This document shows, piece after piece, positions 61,331-64,000 of a stretch of DNA of 64,000 nt. The notes below the pieces were generated by a model. It saw nothing but the letters and a program-made list of their open reading frames with translations, was not told the DNA's origin and did no database searches. Source of the stretch: JBFWWP01 sp050246115 (GTDB lineage: Bacteria; Planctomycetota; UBA8108; UBA1146; JAJFFE01); assembly GCA_050246115.1 (NCBI GenBank), contig JBFWWP010000032.1, positions 1 through 64,000 on the forward strand, in the 5' to 3' direction. The position numbers and the translations under genes were made by a program. Each line of letters opens with the position of its first letter. Position 1 is the first letter of the stretch.

Positions 61331-62521
61331 AGCTTGGGTCGCCGAGGATGTCGGTGGCTTCAGCGCGAGCGAAGGCCGACGTGGCCATCTCCGTCATCCG
61401 GTCCAACGCGCGCCGCCACTCGTCACGCGGTTCGTGCGGGCCGCTCCAGCGTTGCACCGCGGCGCGCCGCTCCTCCACCTAGCCGCTGCACCTTCGGGTG
61501 GTGGAACAGCCGGGTGAAGGACGCCCGCGCCGGCGCACGCCAGGTGCGCAGGAACCGCTCGAGTTCGTTCAGGAAGCCGACCCCGCAGTTGTGGTCCGAG
61601 ACCTCGTCGTGGGTCGATCTCGCCGTCGGCCGCTCGGTTCGGATGCGGAGGACCATGCTCGTGGCTCGTGGATGCGTGACGGCGGCATGCAGAAAGCGCC
61701 ACGTGGCCTCCCGCTGCCGGCCCAACTCGTGCGCGGCGAGGGCGGCGATGAGATTCTGTTCCGGGTACAGCTCGCTCAGCCCTTTCGCCGCCTCGAAGGA
61801 CTCGGCCCAGTTGCTGCGGTTCAGGTGAATCGTGGCTCGGTGAGCGGCCGCCGTGATGTCGTCGCCGTATCTCCTGTCCAGTCGGTCGCACAGATCGAGC
61901 GCCTCATCATCGCGCCCCGCGCGGGCCAGGGTGAGGGTCAGGTTGCGGAGGCCGCGCAGGAAGGGCCGTATCTCGAGTAGCGTCCAGTAGTGTTGCTTCG
62001 CGAGCCGGCTCGGGAACTGCTTGCGGCCCACCTCGATGGTGCGCCGGAAGTGCTCCTCCGCCGGTTCTAGTTGACCCCGGTCGAGCGCGATGAGTCCAAG
62101 GTAGTTGTACCCATTCGCGAATGCGCCGAAGCAGTCGAGGAGCAGGCGGAAGACCGACTGGGCCTCGTCCATGCGGCCTTCTCGGTAGAGATTGGCCGCC
62201 ATCTCCTCGACCTCTGGCGGGACCCCGGATGGAGACAGGGTGTAGCTCCAGCCGAAAGCGTCGGCCAAGAACGGCGAGCCCTCCGCTCCGGTGCAGACCC
62301 GGACCCGCGTTTCGATGAGGTCGCGCAGGAATGCGAGCTCGTGGCGGTGCTCCTGGATCACCTGCGCAGTGGGGGTTCGCCGTGGCGAGCTCGCGCGTGA
62401 ACCCGATCAGGCGGTTTCGGAAGCCATTGGTCAGCTGGGCGCCCCTTGGCGGGTAGGTGTCCGGCAACGTGTCGAGCCCCTCCCTTTCGAGTTGTGTTTT
62501 TGGTTTGTGCGAACACAACAT
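61331..62521 (-). pseudogene. TPR protein gene with frameshifts and lost 3' end
   Basis: Three consecutive reverse-strand frames read as one protein. From ATG 62519-62521: SHKPKTQLEREGLDTLPDTY and RNRLIGFTRELATANP. After a shift at the C5 tract (62371-62375) it reads QVIQEHRHELAFLRDLIETR through several TPR units (NGYNYLGLIALDRGQLEPAE, LTLARAGRDDEALDLCDRLD) to HHPKVQRL. After a second shift near 61478 it reads EERRAAVQRWSGPHEPRDEW to the junction with RAYT-D. The N-terminal helical segment and TPR core look like a ~380-residue cytoplasmic protein. The frame at 61423-62361 alone could still be made from an internal start. Confidence 0.6.
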
Positions 62522-62642
62522 CAAAGTCAATGGGCCGAATCGGGAACTGTGCTCAGGACATTTCTGGACGTTCTTCCAGGGACCGGGGTCGCGAACCAGC
62601 GCCCACCGGACAGGATCGGACGGGATCGGGAGAACGGGCACT

Positions 62643-62703
62643 TTTGACACAAGAATGTTCTATTCACTGGACCTTTGGTGCGCTGAAGTATATTTTACTC
62701 AAC
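62643..62703 (+). promoter_or_regulatory. Promoter/operator region of the HipBA module
   Basis: TTGACA at 62644-62649 and TATATT at 62689-62694 are promoter-like but not at 17-bp spacing from each other. Two inverted repeats with 4-bp arms and 5-bp centres, GAAT-GTTCT-ATTC (62653-62665) and AGTA-TATTT-TACT (62687-62699), lie 21 bp apart (34 bp centre to centre), a layout suited to two HipB dimers. The second touches the start region, and no ribosome site precedes ATG 62704, so a leaderless or near-leaderless message is possible. A local A+T peak marks the region. Confidence 0.4.
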
Positions 62704-63018
62704 ATGACCAAGCGGACGGTTCCGGTCTTCCCCCAAGGGCAGCGCCAGCTCGAGCAGCTCGGGGAACGGCTGCGGCTGGCGCGGCTGCGGCGGCGTCTGA
62801 CCCAGGCCATCGTGGCGGCGCGGGTCGGGGTGTCGAAGCAGACGCTCGGCAAGCTAGAAGCGGGGAACGCCTCGACGAGCCTCGCGACGCTCGTACGGCT
62901 CCTGGGTGTGCTCGGCCTCGCCGAGGACCTCGACCGCCTCGCTGCGGACGACGAACTCGGGCGGCGCCTCCAGGACCTCGAGCAGAAGGCCCCGCCCCGG
63001 GGCAAGGCGAAGCCGTGA
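62704..63018 (+). CDS. hipB: HipB-type XRE-family antitoxin/repressor
   Basis: A 104-residue protein from ATG 62704. Residues ~18-75 are an XRE helix-turn-helix (LGERLRLARLRRRLTQAIVA then ARVGVSKQTLGKLEAGNAST), followed by GLAEDLDRLA. The charged C-terminal tail (RLQDLEQKAPPRGKAKP) is typical of the flexible HipB end. It should bind the inverted repeats upstream and neutralise HipA. Its TGA overlaps the hipA start (GTGA), so the two are translated together. Confidence 0.85.
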   Translation: MTKRTVPVFPQGQRQLEQLGERLRLARLRRRLTQAIVAARVGVSKQTLGKLEAGNASTSLATLVRLLGVLGLAEDLDRLAADDELGRRLQDLEQKAPPRGKAKP

Positions 63019-64000
63019 TCGAGCGCGTCGAGGTCTGGATCGACGACGAGCTCGCGGGCGAAGGCCCCGCGCGCGTCGGGGAGCTGCGGGCAGCCGGTGA
63101 GCGTGGCCGTATGGTGACGCGCTTCCGCTACGACTCGCGCTGGCTGGTGCGCGGCGCCGGCGGCTTCGCGATCGACCCGGAGTTGCCTCTGGGTGAGGGG
63201 GATTTCTTCCCCGGGGCCGGCTGCGCGCTCCATGGCGCCTTGCGGGACACATCCCCGGATCGCTGGGGGCGCAGGCTGATGGACCGCCGCGAGCGGGACG
63301 AGGCCACTCGGGAGCGCCGCCGCGCGCGCGCGCTGACGGAGTGGGACTACATGTTGGGCGTTCAGGACGCGGGCCGACTGGGCGCCCTGCGGCTGCGCGA
63401 CCCCGAATCCGGGTGCTGGCTCGATGAGCGGACGCCCGGGATTCCGCCGGTCGCGCGCCTCCGCCAGCTCGAGGCCGCCGCCGCCCGTATCGACGCGGAT
63501 TCCACAGCGCCCCTCGATCCGGCGATCGCCAGCCTGATCCAGCCGGGAAGCAGCCTGGGCGGCGCGCGCCCCAAGGCGACCTTCCGGGAAAGCGACGGCT
63601 CCCTTTGGCTCGCCAAGTTCCCCTCGCGGGACGATCGTCTGGACGTTGGCGCCGCGGAGTATCTGCTGAACCAGCTCGCCCGCGCCTGCGACATCGAAGT
63701 CCCCCCCGCTTGGCACAAGGCGCTCGGCGGTCGCGGTCGCACCTTCTGCGTCCAGCGTTTCGATCGCCGAGGGTCCCGTAGGCGCATGTTCTGGTCGGCG
63801 ATGACCCTGCTCGGCAAGTCTGACCGGGACGACGCAGGCTACCTCGACATCGCCGAAGCGTTGCAGAACCAGGCTGACGCGAACACCGTCGTGCCCGATC
63901 TGCACCAGCTCTATCGCCGCGCCCTGTTCAACATTCTGGTCGGCAACCGTGACGACCACCTGCGCAACCACGGGTTCCTGCGTCAGCCCTCGGGCTGGTC
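63015..64000 (+). CDS. hipA: HipA-type Ser/Thr kinase toxin, cut by the right window edge
   Basis: The GTG at 63015 overlaps the hipB stop by 4 nt; 328 codons are present and the C terminus lies outside. The N-terminal subdomain has GELRAAGERGRMVTRFRYD and FFPGAGCALHGALRDTSPDR. The kinase core shows the SSLGGARPKA nucleotide-binding loop, LAKFPSRDD (Lys), VQRFDRRG and the catalytic NILVGNRDDHLRNHGF, all as in HipA proteins that phosphorylate GltX or other targets. The ~Ser phospho-loop is present in GSSLGGARP. Intact so far; the last ~100 residues are not visible. Confidence 0.9.
   Translation, partial: MIERVEVWIDDELAGEGPARVGELRAAGERGRMVTRFRYDSRWLVRGAGGFAIDPELPLGEGDFFPGAGCALHGALRDTSPDRWGRRLMDRRERDEATRERRRARALTEWDYMLGVQDAGRLGALRLRDPESGCWLDERTPGIPPVARLRQLEAAAARIDADSTAPLDPAIASLIQPGSSLGGARPKATFRESDGSLWLAKFPSRDDRLDVGAAEYLLNQLARACDIEVPPAWHKALGGRGRTFCVQRFDRRGSRRRMFWSAMTLLGKSDRDDAGYLDIAEALQNQADANTVVPDLHQLYRRALFNILVGNRDDHLRNHGFLRQPSGW

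Noticed and set aside
1..64000. CRISPR arrays, rRNA, tRNA
   Set aside because: No regularly spaced repeats with spacers and no rRNA or tRNA sequence were recognised by eye; tRNAs could be missed without a covariance search.

Overview
The window looks like chromosomal DNA of a high-GC planctomycete. The evidence is indirect. Six secreted proteins carry the paired dockerin-like calcium loop (RGDxNxDGxxxIxDxIxLLxxLF) with a cysteine-rich end that is common in Planctomycetota. There are four ECF sigma factors, two of them fused to membrane and extracytoplasmic parts, and two large Ser/Thr kinases with TPR or WD40 tails, each next to an ECF gene. FG-GAP/VCBS and BNR-repeat exported proteins are also present, and TTG/GTG starts are frequent. 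No rRNA, tRNA or CRISPR array was seen, so the phylum call rests on protein style only.

Layout. 1-0.4 kb: the first codons of a REP-associated tyrosine transposase (RAYT) and an 81-bp tandem duplication in its upstream repeat. 0.5-3.6 kb: two overlapping genes for paralogous exported STN/secretin-N-like proteins and a small lipoprotein. 4-5.7 kb: an APH-fold kinase and a retropepsin-like protease. 5.9-17.8 kb: dockerin-tagged secreted proteins around an ECF gene divergent from a TPR kinase whose stop overlaps a TrmH methyltransferase. 18.1-28.5 kb: a chemotaxis island (PilZ, three CheC/CheX-type proteins, two CheY, CheB, CheR, CheW, CheA with two CheW domains) whose receptor is a group-I truncated haemoglobin fused to two PAS domains and a methyl-accepting signalling domain. 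28.7-32.8 kb: an FHA-GGDEF protein and an AAA+/TPR/membrane-protein trio. 33.2-40.4 kb: an FG-GAP protein, an ECF-WD40 kinase operon and a tagged protein. 40.4-53.2 kb: ECF-membrane fusions, a histone-H1-like DUF1801 protein, a soluble CZB chemoreceptor, a PrcB-like protein and a very large BNR protein.

53.2-62.5 kb is an accessory region. It holds gene remnants arranged like a decayed ECF-VCBS tandem duplication, a nucleotidyltransferase gene with an amber codon, a VCBS gene with an in-frame UGA at the base of a SECIS-like hairpin, and an alternating array of RAYT copies and short gene cassettes of different base composition. RAYT-B is followed by cassette 1, RAYT-C, cassette 2 and RAYT-D. 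Each cassette lies between inverted copies of the same ~20-bp REP and resembles a detached polymorphic-toxin tip plus partner gene. A frameshifted TPR gene follows, and the window ends in a HipB-HipA module.

How it fits together. The chemotaxis island is compact and nearly self-sufficient: a soluble haem sensor, CheA/CheW, receptor adaptation by CheR/CheB, response regulators, and CheX/CheC-type phosphatases. An adjacent PilZ protein and diguanylate cyclase suggest a c-di-GMP link. The ECF/kinase pairs look like envelope signalling. The strongest candidates for something undescribed are the truncated-haemoglobin chemoreceptor, the RAYT-bounded cassette array and the candidate selenocysteine codon.
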